A stretch of 64,000 bases of DNA, from assembly GCF_006483455.1 (NCBI RefSeq), contig NZ_PPPU01000013.1, positions 1 through 64,000 on the forward strand, read 5' to 3'. The position numbers and the translations under genes are program-made. The DNA comes from Methylomonas koyamae (GTDB taxonomy: Bacteria; Pseudomonadota; Gammaproteobacteria; Methylococcales; Methylomonadaceae). Shown here one piece after another: positions 63,532 through 64,000 of the stretch; position 1 is the first letter of the stretch; each line of letters opens with the position of its first letter. The notes below the pieces were generated by a model. That model was not told the origin of the DNA. It worked only from the letters and a program-made list of their open reading frames with translations, and made no database searches.

Positions 63532-63557
63532 TTGAACCCGCCTTTCAACAGGCTTTA

Positions 63558-63620
63558 TCAACCCGGAAGGGGCTTACACTGCCCTCCGGGGCTGTCGTAG
63601 GCCTCTTTTAAGGAGGCACT
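63558..63620 (+). ncRNA. Switch-type leader 6
   Basis: CCCGG (63562-63566) with CCGGG (63586-63590) encloses a GGGC/GCCC hairpin. GTAGGCCTCTT (63597-63607) is complementary over 11 bases, with wobbles, to AAGGGGCTTAC (63567-63577), and its GCCTC (63601-63605) also pairs with GAGGC (63613-63617) of the ribosome binding site. Confidence 0.72.
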
Positions 63621-64000
63621 ATGACGCAGTGTAATCAAATATTGGACCGTGTGGTCTTGATCAAAATCCAAGCCAACATCTACGGCGCGCGGAAAAAATT
63701 GCGCAAAGAAGATCTGGTACTGGCCGACGGCAGTGAATTACCGCCCGAGGACTTGGCCAGCTTAGGCTCGAAACGTTTGCTCGATCCCGACCAGTTGGCG
63801 GACTTCAATCGCTTGAAAAAAGCGGCGGAACGCCACTGTTTACGGGTCGGCACCCGCTTCATGGGCGGTTTTGTGGTGCCGGTCGAACACGCGGACGCCA
63901 TCGTGAGCGAGCTGGAAAAAGTCGCTCAGGAATTCGTGGTTAATAAAGCGAAGTTCCTGGCCGGCTACGACGACGCCGTGCGCGATTGGATCAAAAAGCA
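63621..64000 (+). CDS. DUF3150-like protein (partial, runs off the window)
   Basis: The first 126 residues of a protein that continues past the edge. The start has AAGGAGG upstream. It opens MTQCNQILDRVVLIKIQANI, with a basic segment (YGARKKLRKEDLVLADGSELP), then LKKAAERHCLRVGTRFMGGFVVPVEHADAIVSELEKV. This matches remembered features of DUF3150 proteins, which follow a MoxR-type ATPase on mobile elements. Function unknown. Confidence 0.7.
   Translation, partial: MTQCNQILDRVVLIKIQANIYGARKKLRKEDLVLADGSELPPEDLASLGSKRLLDPDQLADFNRLKKAAERHCLRVGTRFMGGFVVPVEHADAIVSELEKVAQEFVVNKAKFLAGYDDAVRDWIKK

Overview
The window reads as part of a large mobile element (plasmid or integrative element) from a proteobacterium, most likely a gammaproteobacterium; gene content resembles accessory replicons of methanotrophs, but no housekeeping gene or rRNA is present to fix the taxon. 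Base composition is moderate, and plasmid functions sit beside blocks of metal resistance and several decayed insertion sequences.

Layout. 0-1.3 kb: remnants of IS5, IS3 and IS256 family transposases. 2.2-9.7 kb: a five-gene metal-type operon of response regulator, sensor kinase, outer membrane factor, adaptor and RND pump, with 4-base overlaps at most junctions. 9.7-14 kb: a decaying zone with an NlpC/P60-like remnant, a VapBC locus with truncated toxin, two exported proteins of unknown role and a broken subtilase. 14.7-25.8 kb (minus strand): the plasmid backbone, a PRTRC cassette (ParB, E, C, F, B, A, ThiF) with an H-NS-like protein, a WGR protein, a DUF1173 protein and an AcaB-like protein. 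26.0-28.7 kb: a KfrA-like protein coupled to a large tyrosine recombinase. 28.9-48.3 kb: cargo comprising a lipoprotein, a czcCBA operon, an MgtA-type ATPase, an EamA permease with a histidine-rich tail, a Ca2+/cation antiporter, two CorA proteins, an MFS permease, a CDF-like pump with its MerR-type regulator, and merR-merT-merP plus a metallochaperone, without merA. 48.3-51.1 kb: an IS91-type element with a nonsense-mutated transposase, between two copies of a diverged repeat. 51.5-55.7 kb: a six-PAS GGDEF/EAL protein. 55.9-64 kb: a second backbone block with another KfrA-like protein, MazEF, a Bet/YqaJ recombination pair, small unknown genes, a MoxR/CobS-like AAA ATPase and a DUF3150 protein that runs off the edge.

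How it fits together. The PRTRC cassette contains the parts of a ubiquitin-like system: a small beta-grasp-like protein (C), an E1-like ThiF enzyme, an E2-like candidate (B) and a JAMM protease (A), next to a ParB with cysteine clusters. The most unusual signal is non-coding. At least six genes in 58-64 kb, and probably two minus-strand genes at 24.9 and 25.8 kb, are preceded by short leaders of one design: an outer stem enclosing a Shine-Dalgarno-like decoy, then a strand complementary both to the decoy and to the real ribosome binding site. Two of these leaders (bet and the gene at 60,918) are extended upstream by six hairpins in the same order with largely different stem sequences. This looks like a shared post-transcriptional switch across the element's genes. 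Its presence in both backbone blocks suggests that they belong to one element and that 28.9-55.8 kb is inserted cargo.
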